Counted from the first letter of the stretch, positions 1-4,885 are shown. The stretch is DNA of 5,787 bases from Dehalococcoidia bacterium (GCA_030619615.1 JAUXBC010000052.1:1-5787), one strand, 5' to 3'. The notes: generated by a model not told the origin, from the sequence alone. Made by a program: numbers and translations.

Positions 1-276
1 CGATTCAATAAAAGTCAAGTTCCGCGCCTGATAGCCCATGGGCAGTTGGTACCAAAGTACCTGCGTAATGGCCACTTGAAAGGACCTGAAAAGCGTAAAT
101 ATCCAGAGCCGTATTGTACACGTAGCCAAACGATCCGTTATTGTGACAGCAATGGCCAGTGGGTTGTGGAGGTTCACCAATATCTGCGCCCAGACGGAAC
201 GCTTGGAGCAAGTGGCAAACCCGACCCCAAAAGGTTACGGGTTGGAAACACAGTGTTCACTGTTCCTCAGATATAA
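1..276 (+). CDS. Hypothetical protein, 5' end outside the window
   Basis: The frame is open from the first base to a TAA at 274-276 and gives 91 residues, so the true start probably lies just left of the window. A TTG at base 46 is possible but has no convincing ribosome binding site, and the reading RFNKSQVPRLIAHG before it looks like protein. The product is small, basic and polar, with two cysteines in the middle (YPEPYCTRSQTIRYCDSNGQW) and a striking segment VHQYLRPDGTLGASGKPDPKRL. There is no membrane segment or signal peptide in the visible part. I do not recognise a function. It is convergent with the portal gene, whose stop lies 40 bp away, so it is probably a flanking gene and not part of the minus-strand cassette. 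The opposite-strand frame at 5-211 is treated as a shadow. Confidence 0.7.
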   Translation, partial: RFNKSQVPRLIAHGQLVPKYLRNGHLKGPEKRKYPEPYCTRSQTIRYCDSNGQWVVEVHQYLRPDGTLGASGKPDPKRLRVGNTVFTVPQI

Positions 277-316
277 AGTCTGGCGTCTCGCAACTGCCTT
301 TTTGGGGAACGGACTC

Positions 317-1633
317 TTAGCTTGACGGATTATTCCCCACCTTTCCTTGCTCCTCCAGCCAGCGTTGAAATTCTTGCTCTGCGTCCTGGATGCCCAGCTC
401 ATCCATGGCGCGGCGGCGGCTGTGGATCCCGGAGGCCACCAGGATCTGCTCCTCCCTCACCAGTCGACCGCGATCCTGGGGCAATACAGGGCCCCAGACG
501 ATCCTTGAGCGATAGGGGCCATAGCTTGCCCCGGTCTTCTGCTCCAGGATTCTGAGGATCATCTCGTTTCGCCTCTTATAGCCTGCGGTCCTGATGAGCC
601 GCTTTCGCCTCACCTTCTGAAGCAGGGGGTGAAGCTCCATCTCCAGGGCGACCCCTGATAGTCCCCTTTGATTGTCGCCAAAGCTGGTGCGTGGCGACTC
701 GGAGAGGTCGTGGAGGGTGCGATAGATGAGGTCGATGTAGTCCACATGGAGCCTGACCCCTCCCCCCTGGAGAAGGTCGAGGAGATAGGCCCTGGCCTTC
801 TCGGGGAGCTCCCAGACCGCCCCCGGCTGAACGGCGATGTCGGAAGCCTCCTCCACATTTTCCAGGACGGCGATGGGATTTCCGGAGAGCTCGAGGATGG
901 TGGAGAGCTGGGAAAGGGCTCGGTTGAGCTCCCGCGCTGGCTCCTTTATCGGGGGGATATCGGAGGTGCCCCAGAACTTCTTCGGCTCGCGGAGGTTGGG
1001 ATAGATGACAAAGGGGATGAATCCATAGGGGTTTGGCTTTCGCTCCGAGAGGGTGTCATCGATCCAGAGCTCAAAGCTGTCGGCGGTCCAGATCTCCACC
1101 ACCGTCGATTCCCTCCTCCCATTTTTCACCCTATAGAGGAGCTCCACCTCTTCAGAGGAGAGCTGGTAATGGCTGGCAACCCGCCAAACCCGGCTCACAT
1201 CGTCGCCCACCCACCAGGCGAAGAGCCCTTGCACATCGGGGGCCGATACCCTGATGCGCTGCTCCTCGGTGTCCCAGGTAACCTTGAAGCAGCCATCGCC
1301 GAGGATGGCGGTATCGAGCTCGGTATCGAAGTCCAGCTGCTCCAGGTTGTTGGTCTCATAGACCTCATGAAGGGCCTCCTCAGCGCGGCGTGCCCTCTCC
1401 TTTGCCTCCGGGGAGCCATCTGTGGGGTCGACGGCGAAGGTGAGCCCGCTCATCAGATAGGAGGTGGCCTTCTCCACGAAGGCCTTGGCATAGTTGAAGG
1501 TGATCCGCCGCTCCCCTCTTCGTGCATTGCCCAGCCACTGAATTCCGTTGTAGAAGTCTAGGTTCTCCCGGTAGCTCCTGAGGCGATCGGGGTCTCTTCG
1601 GGCAATCTGTTGGGGAATAGTGAGATTATTCAT
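317..1633 (-). CDS. Phage portal protein, SPP1 Gp6-like
   Basis: 438 residues. Portal proteins form the dodecameric ring at one capsid vertex through which terminase pumps DNA. Start: ATG at 1633, chosen because GGGAGG lies four bases upstream; the frame extends to an ATG at 1675 but without a ribosome binding site. Seen in order: an N-terminal region with RSYRENLDFYNGIQW (about 19-33) and RITFNYAKAFVEKATSYLMSGLTF (about 43-66), typical of the start of Gp6-like portals; a wing region with LGDGCFKVTWD (111-121); NPYGFIPFVIYPN (201-213) followed by WGTSDI and a long helical stretch (about 225-260); SGVALEMELHPLLQKVRRKR (326-345), the place of the stem/tunnel helix; and a charged tail ending in EFQRWLEEQGK. 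Length matches the usual 430-500 residues, so it looks intact. It is the last gene of the cassette: no capsid genes follow it. The long plus-strand frame across 668-1561 is an antisense shadow. The family call is from remembered motifs, not a search. Confidence 0.9.
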   Translation of the reverse strand: MNNLTIPQQIARRDPDRLRSYRENLDFYNGIQWLGNARRGERRITFNYAKAFVEKATSYLMSGLTFAVDPTDGSPEAKERARRAEEALHEVYETNNLEQLDFDTELDTAILGDGCFKVTWDTEEQRIRVSAPDVQGLFAWWVGDDVSRVWRVASHYQLSSEEVELLYRVKNGRRESTVVEIWTADSFELWIDDTLSERKPNPYGFIPFVIYPNLREPKKFWGTSDIPPIKEPARELNRALSQLSTILELSGNPIAVLENVEEASDIAVQPGAVWELPEKARAYLLDLLQGGGVRLHVDYIDLIYRTLHDLSESPRTSFGDNQRGLSGVALEMELHPLLQKVRRKRLIRTAGYKRRNEMILRILEQKTGASYGPYRSRIVWGPVLPQDRGRLVREEQILVASGIHSRRRAMDELGIQDAEQEFQRWLEEQGKVGNNPSS

Positions 1634-1637
1634 GGTT

Positions 1638-1643
1638 CCTCCC
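1638..1643 (-). promoter_or_regulatory. Shine-Dalgarno site of the portal gene
   Basis: On the minus strand GGGAGG is followed by AACC and the ATG at 1633. It decides the portal start against the upstream ATG at 1675, which would add 14 residues rich in Gly and Pro encoded by a degenerate copy of the intergenic repeat. Confidence 0.75.
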
Positions 1644-1644
1644 G

Positions 1645-1679
1645 GTTGTGGGGGCACCCAAAACCCCCTCTGCACTCCT
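1645..1679 (-). repeat. Degenerate copy of the G/C-run intergenic repeat
   Basis: On the minus strand this reads GAGTGCAGAGGGGG, then TTTTGGGTGCCCCC and ACAACC. It lines up with the fuller element at 3860-3918 (GAGTCCAGAGGGG ... GGGGGTGCCCCC) if the internal hairpin of that copy has been deleted. It fills the gap between the HTH gene stop and the portal ribosome binding site. The similarity is visible by eye but short, and low-complexity G/C runs can match by chance. Confidence 0.45.
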
Positions 1680-1681
1680 CA

Positions 1682-1903
1682 TTATCTAATAATGCGATAG
1701 ACTGTCCTTTTGCTCACCGCGAAGCGCTCCGCCAGCTCTTCGATCTTTAGCCCCTCTATTTCGTGGAGGTGGAGCATCTCTTTATTGCGAAGCACCTTGG
1801 CTGTTTGCCTCCTTGCCTCATCGTAGCGACAGCGGGGGAGGGGACAGTGGAGGCAGGAGGGAAAGAGGTCGCAGCCCTGGTCTTTATATTCAAATTGCTC
1901 CAT
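1682..1903 (-). CDS. Small Cys-rich helix-turn-helix protein
   Basis: 73 residues from the ATG at 1903. The N-terminal part holds four cysteines at 11, 17, 20 and 25 (C-x5-C-x2-C-x4-C, ending CPLPRCRYDE), a spacing suited to a zinc or Fe-S site. The C-terminal part, LKIEELAERFAVSKRTVYRIIR (52-73), is a clear helix-turn-helix of the type found in sigma region 4 and resolvase C-termini, so DNA binding is likely. Start choice: the frame continues to an ATG at 1924, but that codon lies inside the promoter spacer at 1913-1941. If that promoter is real, transcription begins near 1906 and only the ATG at 1903 can be used, giving a nearly leaderless message. The upstream ATG does have GGAG at a suitable distance, so it is not excluded. 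The gene sits between terminase and portal, where a packaging or late-gene regulator could be placed. Exact function unknown. Confidence 0.75.
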   Translation of the reverse strand: MEQFEYKDQGCDLFPSCLHCPLPRCRYDEARRQTAKVLRNKEMLHLHEIEGLKIEELAERFAVSKRTVYRIIR

Positions 1904-1912
1904 CTCAGCGCC

Positions 1913-1941
1913 ATGGTAGAACATATGTTCTCCAATGTCAA
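1913..1941 (-). promoter_or_regulatory. Sigma-70-type promoter upstream of the HTH-portal unit
   Basis: On the minus strand a perfect -35 TTGACA (1941-1936), a 17-bp spacer and -10 TACCAT (1918-1913). Transcription would start near 1906, two or three bases before the ATG at 1903. A block continuing upstream to 1955 (GTGACAAAATCCCC) is nearly the same as the one upstream of the promoter at 4842-4871. The conserved layout in two places supports a real promoter. Confidence 0.7.
1918..1931 (-). promoter_or_regulatory. LexA-type SOS box (perfect palindrome)
   Basis: AGAACATATGTTCT is a perfect 14-bp palindrome with the core GAAC-N4-GTTC. It matches the Bacillus LexA consensus CGAACATATGTTCG at the inner 12 positions, and the same core is described for Dehalococcoides LexA. 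It fills most of the -35/-10 spacer and touches the -10, so a bound repressor would block RNA polymerase. No lexA gene is in the window. A phage repressor with the same half-site is an alternative. Confidence 0.75.
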
Positions 1942-1955
1942 GGGGATTTTGTCAC

Positions 1956-2075
1956 TCGGGTTACACTAAAGGGGAGGGAGGTGATGCCTATGGGGGCAAA
2001 ATGGCGTAAATCGTAAAAAGGGATATTAAGAGGTGAAAAGGATAGTGAGGATCAACTAATGTCAATTGCGGTGGC
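1956..2075. other. Intergenic stretch with possible eroded plus-strand gene starts
   Basis: This is the gap between the terminase stop and the SOS-type promoter. On the plus strand it holds a strong GGGAGGGAGGTG followed by ATGCCTATG and a short frame MPMGAKWRKS ending in TAA at 2014-2016. GAGGTG with a frame MKRIVRIN follows, and then an ATG at 2059 opening MSIAVA, which stops at 2077-2079 over the end of terminase. None is long enough to call as a gene. They may be chance or the decayed start of something lost. Confidence 0.35.
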
Positions 2076-3449
2076 CTAATTGAAGCGACCCCTGGCGCTT
2101 CTCGGCCGGTACTCTGCGGCCTGGACCAAGAGTGCGAGGCTGGTCAGGAAGTCATCGTGCCCCTGAGCGGGGTCAACATAGAAATTCATCGTCTGGCTGG
2201 GGCGGAAGTTGCTCTTTGCCCTCTCCATCTGGGACCAGAACTCCCCATATTCCTCTGAGCCATCGGCGGCATACATCTTCACCCTTCCTGAATTTATCGC
2301 CGCCAGGAGATCGAAGCCTAGTTTCGATTTGCTCTGCTGGGTGAATAGAAAGGGGGCGACGATGGAGTGCCCCAGAGCCTTGGCAAGGAAACTGGTCACC
2401 CCGGCACCGACTCCGGTGGAGTCTACCACCACCCGCTTGCACCCCCAGACATGCTTGAGGAGGTCCACAAGCTGAGGGTAGAGGGAGGTGTGGGGTTTGC
2501 CCGTCCACCAGTAGTGCTCCACGATCTTTGCCCGTGGCCCCTGAAGAACCTCACTGCAGAATTCTAGCTCCCCGATGGTGACCACGGTGGAATCCTGTCT
2601 CGGTTTTATGGCGCGCAGCATCGCATCCTCCCCCTCCTCTGCCTCCCCGGCAAGGTCGATCCCGGCAACGTATATCTTTCCTCTATTGGGGAGATGAAGG
2701 CGGCGATGAGCCCCTTGTAGTTGTGCCCTTTGCTGAGGGCTGAGGAAGCCGCCACCGCCACGGATCGGTCTCAGGCAATATTGCGTCTGAAATAGGGGAT
2801 GGCTCTCCCCAAGCCGCTCCCTTTCGCCCTCGGCATAGCGAAGGTAATCGGGATTGTACTTGGCTATCTCCTGCCAGTCATAGCAAAAGTGCCTCTTTAT
2901 GCCGTCCTTTCTTTCCAGCTCCAGGTTTGTCTGCTTTACCTCCTCAAGGAGGGTGGAGTCGTCCCAGGTGGTTCCATAGTGCACTGTCGTCACGTTGGTC
3001 GCTGCCCCCATGGGCTTGAACTCCTTGGTATACTTCTCCTTGGATACATCCTGGCTTTCATCAACCTCGAGAAGGATATGGGCGGTGGCGCCCACGACAT
3101 GGCTTGAGGTGTCGGCGCTGAAGAAGATCTGTCTTGCCCTGCCCAGTCGCACCATGTAGCCCAGCTCGGCAACCCAGAAGCGGGCATAGCCGGCGTCGTT
3201 AAGCCTCTCCTTGAGCCTGATCATGCTCACCATGGTCTGGGGCTTGAAGGTGGGCGAGCACTTGATGGCGTTGCCCCCGGTGCCCATAAAGAGGGTGAGC
3301 AGCAGCACCTCAAGCTGTGCGGAAAGCTCGTTCTTCCCCCCTTGCCTTGCCATCTCCACGGAGAAGGTGAGCCCTTTGCGATTCATAACGCTATCGAGGA
3401 TGGCCTTGCCTACCTCTATCTGATAAGGTCTGAGCTTCTCCTTGATCAT
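2076..3449 (-). CDS. Phage terminase large subunit (ATPase and nuclease)
   Basis: 457 residues from the ATG at 3449 to a TAG. It is the motor and headful/cos nuclease that docks on the portal and drives DNA into the prohead. N-terminal ATPase: LRPYQ (6-10), an adenine-contact-like start; Walker A-type ARQGGKNE (34-41); Walker B ILLEVDESQD with D130 and E131; and the coupling motif YGTT (158-161). C-terminal RNase H-like nuclease: VAGIDLAG with D265, VVVDSTGVGAG with D343, and GHDDFLTSLAL with D432/D433 as the third acidic position. All catalytic residues expected for a working enzyme are present and the length is normal. No good Shine-Dalgarno site precedes the ATG (GATTTTAAAA), so translation may depend on the upstream gene, whose stop lies 34 bp away. 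A repeat element fills that gap. Portal lies two genes downstream, separated by the HTH gene and its own promoter, an unusual interruption of the usual terminase-portal pair. Confidence 0.93.
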   Translation of the reverse strand: MIKEKLRPYQIEVGKAILDSVMNRKGLTFSVEMARQGGKNELSAQLEVLLLTLFMGTGGNAIKCSPTFKPQTMVSMIRLKERLNDAGYARFWVAELGYMVRLGRARQIFFSADTSSHVVGATAHILLEVDESQDVSKEKYTKEFKPMGAATNVTTVHYGTTWDDSTLLEEVKQTNLELERKDGIKRHFCYDWQEIAKYNPDYLRYAEGERERLGESHPLFQTQYCLRPIRGGGGFLSPQQRAQLQGAHRRLHLPNRGKIYVAGIDLAGEAEEGEDAMLRAIKPRQDSTVVTIGELEFCSEVLQGPRAKIVEHYWWTGKPHTSLYPQLVDLLKHVWGCKRVVVDSTGVGAGVTSFLAKALGHSIVAPFLFTQQSKSKLGFDLLAAINSGRVKMYAADGSEEYGEFWSQMERAKSNFRPSQTMNFYVDPAQGHDDFLTSLALLVQAAEYRPRSARGRFN

Positions 3450-3454
3450 TTTTA

Positions 3455-3492
3455 AAATCGGCGGTTTTTCGGGGCCCCAATTCTTACCCCAG
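3455..3492 (-). repeat. Intergenic repeat, copy A (upstream of terminase)
   Basis: On the minus strand CTGGGGTAAGAATTGGGG is followed by CCCCGAAAAACC and GCCGATTTT. The palindrome GGGGCCCC followed by GAAAAA matches the copies at 3733-3772 and 3855-3918. It includes the stop codon of the upstream small membrane gene and the leader of terminase. Confidence 0.5.
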
Positions 3493-3717
3493 GAGACGTA
3501 TGATCACTTGAACCACTACCGCTGCGATGACGAGGAAGATGAGCCCATTTATTCGCCCTTTAACCTCCTGGATGTTGCGCTCTAAATCCTTCAAACGCTC
3601 TTCCACTACGGCGCCGAAGGCACATCCCGGGGAGGCATCGAAGTCGAAGCTTTTTCGTTCCCCGATCCTGAGGAAAAGCCTTTTCATACTATTAGCTAGT
3701 TTTTCTGAACTATTCAT
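3484..3717 (-). CDS. Small coiled-coil protein with C-terminal TM, XhlA-like
   Basis: 77 residues from the ATG at 3717. Residues 1-22 are basic and polar (MKRLFLRIGERK). A segment with one cysteine (DASPGCAFGAVVEE) follows, then a heptad-like stretch VEERLKDLERNIQEVKGRING (38-58), then one hydrophobic span LIFLVIAAVVVQVIIRLLG (59-77) at the extreme C-terminus. This layout, coiled coil then a terminal membrane anchor in under 100 residues, resembles the XhlA hemolysin-type proteins that act beside holins in Bacillus phages. The resemblance is architectural; I cannot confirm homology. Start: the frame runs up to a TTG at 3771 through a repeat element, which I reject. The ATG at 3717 has only a weak GGGGT/AAGAG upstream. 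It lies directly before terminase in the same orientation. Confidence 0.65.
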   Translation of the reverse strand: MNSSEKLANSMKRLFLRIGERKSFDFDASPGCAFGAVVEERLKDLERNIQEVKGRINGLIFLVIAAVVVQVIIRLLG

Positions 3718-3732
3718 CTCTTTTTTACCCCA

Positions 3733-3749
3733 AAAAATCTGCGATTTTT
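3733..3749 (-). repeat. AT-rich inverted repeat (7-bp stem, 3-base loop)
   Basis: AAAAATC (3733-3739) and GATTTTT (3743-3749) pair perfectly around a three-base loop. It lies 15 bases upstream of the ATG at 3717 and overlaps the edge of repeat copy B. It could shape the message around the ribosome binding site. Followed by GGGG and not by a T run on the gene's strand, it is not a standard terminator. Confidence 0.5.
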
Positions 3750-3774
3750 CGGGGGCCCCATTGACCCCCAATCG
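3743..3774 (-). repeat. Intergenic repeat, copy B (upstream of XhlA-like gene)
   Basis: On the minus strand GATTGGGGGTCAATGGGG is followed by GCCCCCGAAAAATC. It shares the order G-run, short spacer, G-run, C-run, GAAAAA with copies A and C. It lies between two same-strand genes. Confidence 0.5.
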
Positions 3775-3854
3775 TGGAAGGCAGTGGGCCTCTTTTCGAA
3801 CTTTGGCCTTCGTCTCTCTTCACCCATAATGTTGTTCCCACCCACCCGCCCTCA

Positions 3855-3918
3855 TAGGTTTTTCTGGGGGGCACCCCCAGTCCCCCGACAAAGGGGCTGC
3901 GCCCCTCTGGACTCCCCG
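3855..3918 (-). repeat. Intergenic repeat, fullest copy (C), with two hairpins
   Basis: Two perfect hairpins lie side by side: CTGGGGG-GCA-CCCCCAG at 3864-3880 and AGGGGC-TGC-GCCCCT at 3892-3906. Flanking TCCCCC and ACTCCCC runs complete the element. On the minus strand the first hairpin is followed by AAAAACC, so it lacks the T tail of a factor-independent terminator in either direction. The structure resembles a REP/MITE-type dispersed palindromic element. It sits in the 249-bp gap between the 110-residue gene and the XhlA-like gene, which otherwise shows nothing I can call. Confidence 0.65.
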
Positions 3919-3966
3919 ATGTCTTGGGGGGATGGAAAGCGGTTGGCCCTAGCTTCGAAGAGGCGC

Positions 3967-4299
3967 CTAGCCTGAAAAGAGGGCGGCGCCGATCTCCTTG
4001 AGCACGCCATCGATGGCCTGGGCCAGGTTCTCCTGGGATTTCTGGGAGAGGCGGTACTTGGCGGCTACCGCTTTCACCAGCAGGTCAACGGCGCGTAGCA
4101 TTAGCGGCAAGTTGTCGGGTTGCTCTTCCAGGGTGCTGGTCAGCTTCACCCTGAGAAGGGCGATCTCCTCATCCAGCCCCTCGATCTCTCTTGCCTCCGG
4201 GAGGCGAATCCGCTCCGCCTCGCTTAGCGCTTCAGCATAGAAGCCCTTTTTCGCTTTTTTCGCTCTAGGGGCCGTTTTCTTACCATCCCTTTTTGGCAT
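3967..4299 (-). CDS. Basic, helical 110-residue protein upstream of terminase
   Basis: 110 residues from the ATG at 4299, with GAGGGTGAGA just upstream as ribosome binding site; a TTG at 4311 in the same frame is less likely. The first 19 residues are strongly basic (KRDGKK, PRAKKAKKG), which suggests nucleic-acid contact. The rest is acidic and almost all helix-forming: EAREIEGLDEEIALLRVKLTSTLEEQPDNLPLMLRAVDLLVKAVAAKYRLS (35-85) and NLAQAIDGVLKEIG (91-104). No cysteines, no membrane span. Its place two genes before the large terminase, with a basic tail and helical oligomer-like core, makes a small-terminase or DNA-recognition role possible, but no family motif proves this. Its start overlaps the end of the 52-residue gene by 20 bp, so the two are probably translationally coupled. 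Confidence 0.7.
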   Translation of the reverse strand: MPKRDGKKTAPRAKKAKKGFYAEALSEAERIRLPEAREIEGLDEEIALLRVKLTSTLEEQPDNLPLMLRAVDLLVKAVAAKYRLSQKSQENLAQAIDGVLKEIGAALFSG

Positions 4300-4438
4300 T
4301 CTCACCCTCAAGGATGTCGAGGACTCCTTCTATGGAGTCGGCGGGAAGCTTGGAAAGCGTTTCCAAAAGACCCAGAATAAGGCAAAGCGCCGCCAAATCC
4401 CATTGCCGCTTACTTATCGCCCAGGCCAGAGCGGACAT
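4280..4438 (-). CDS. Hypothetical 52-residue protein
   Basis: 52 residues. The frame opens at 4495, but the ATG at 4438 is preceded by AAGGAGG and five bases, an excellent ribosome binding site, and the longer N-terminus is a low-complexity Lys/Arg-rich run. The product has a hydrophobic, probably amphipathic helix DLAALCLILGLLETLSKL (14-31) and an acidic helix DSIEGVLDILEGEN (34-47) before a basic end (AKKGW). The hydrophobic part is short for a full membrane span. I do not recognise a family. Its stop overlaps the start of the 110-residue gene by 20 bp. It lies 75 bp downstream of the three-span membrane gene in the same transcription unit. Confidence 0.6.
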   Translation of the reverse strand: MSALAWAISKRQWDLAALCLILGLLETLSKLPADSIEGVLDILEGENAKKGW

Positions 4439-4443
4439 CTTCC

Positions 4444-4450
4444 CCTCCTT
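4444..4450 (-). promoter_or_regulatory. Shine-Dalgarno site of the 52-residue gene
   Basis: AAGGAGG on the minus strand, five bases before the ATG at 4438. It decides the start and is one of the strongest ribosome binding sites in the window. Confidence 0.8.
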
Positions 4451-4466
4451 TTTTCGTTCATTTTGT

Positions 4467-4483
4467 CTTTTCCGGAAGAAAAG
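4467..4483. repeat. Small hairpin between two cassette genes
   Basis: CTTTTC (4467-4472) and GAAAAG (4478-4483) form a perfect 6-bp stem around CGGAA. It lies between the membrane protein stop and the ribosome binding site of the next gene. There is no T run after it on the minus strand, so it is not a clear terminator. It could be chance. Confidence 0.3.
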
Positions 4484-4513
4484 CTTGCTTGGCATCGCGA
4501 ACCAGCTAAAGGT

Positions 4514-4825
4514 CTAATGTCGATTCGCCACCAACTGGCGCAGGATGAGGATGCTCATGAGCAGGGAGCCAAGGCAGAGGAGAAGCCTGGCGATGAGCCA
4601 ATGGGTGGGGTCGAGGAAGAAGGCATTGGCCCATTCCTGCCCCTGGTAGAAAGAGAAAAGCCCGAAATAAAGGCTTTCAAAGAAAATTGCCACGCTGAAG
4701 ACGGCGAGCACCACAGCGCCGATGCGCCTTCTCCTCGTCGAGGAGCGGTATCCAAAGAAGTAGCAAGCGTTGAACCCGCTGCTGAGGACGGTGACGATGT
4801 ATTGGGCGAAAACAAGGCTGTACAA
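4514..4825 (-). CDS. Three-span small membrane protein, holin-like candidate
   Basis: 103 residues, starting with TTG at 4825. The start is supported by GAGGAGG five bases upstream and by the promoter -10 that ends at 4842, which leaves a leader beginning at the ribosome binding site. Three hydrophobic spans are visible: about 3-25 (SLVFAQYIVTVLSSGFNACYFFG), 36-58 (GAVVLAVFSVAIFFESLYFGLFS) and 75-95 (HWLIARLLLCLGSLLMSILIL). A basic cluster RSSTRRRR (27-34) lies between spans 1 and 2 and should be cytoplasmic, placing the N-terminus outside. Size and span number match class I holins, and it is the first gene of a phage-derived unit, but no holin family motif is recognised. It could equally be another small inner-membrane phage protein. 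It is the gene directly controlled by the right-hand SOS-type promoter. Confidence 0.7.
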   Translation of the reverse strand: MYSLVFAQYIVTVLSSGFNACYFFGYRSSTRRRRIGAVVLAVFSVAIFFESLYFGLFSFYQGQEWANAFFLDPTHWLIARLLLCLGSLLMSILILRQLVANRH

Positions 4826-4830
4826 GGAAA

Positions 4831-4837
4831 CCTCCTC
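4831..4837 (-). promoter_or_regulatory. Shine-Dalgarno site for the TTG start at 4825
   Basis: GAGGAGG followed by TTTCC and TTG on the minus strand. It shows that the rare TTG codon is the real start, as no ATG lies at a suitable distance. Confidence 0.75.
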
Positions 4838-4841
4838 GAAG

Positions 4842-4871
4842 AAAATAGCACATGTGTTCTATTAACGTCAA
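4842..4871 (-). promoter_or_regulatory. Sigma-70-type promoter of the right-hand unit
   Basis: On the minus strand -35 TTGACG (4871-4866), an 18-bp spacer and -10 TATTTT (4847-4842) preceded by TG-C, an extended -10. Start of transcription would be near 4835. The region to 4885 (GTGACAAAGTTCCC) repeats the block found upstream of the promoter at 1913-1941. Confidence 0.7.
4847..4860 (-). promoter_or_regulatory. LexA-type SOS box, imperfect
   Basis: On the minus strand AGAACACATGTGCT. One half-site is GAAC and the other has GTGC in place of GTTC; the inner CACATGTG is a perfect palindrome. It agrees with 10 of the 12 core positions of the box at 1918-1931 and has the same place in its promoter. 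A weaker site would be expected to release repressor sooner after damage. Confidence 0.6.
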
Positions 4872-4885
4872 GGGAACTTTGTCAC

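Noticed and set aside
277..316. Possible terminator between the two convergent genes (GGCG...TGCC then TTTTT)
   Set aside because: The stem is only about four pairs with a long loop; too weak to call.
668..1561. Plus-strand open frame of 297 codons opposite the portal gene
   Set aside because: It lies wholly antisense to a well-supported portal gene, has no ribosome binding site and its Gly/Glu/Pro-rich composition follows from the codon bias of the other strand.
3864..3906. Tandem hairpins as factor-independent terminators
   Set aside because: Neither hairpin is followed by a T run on either strand; treated as a dispersed palindromic repeat.
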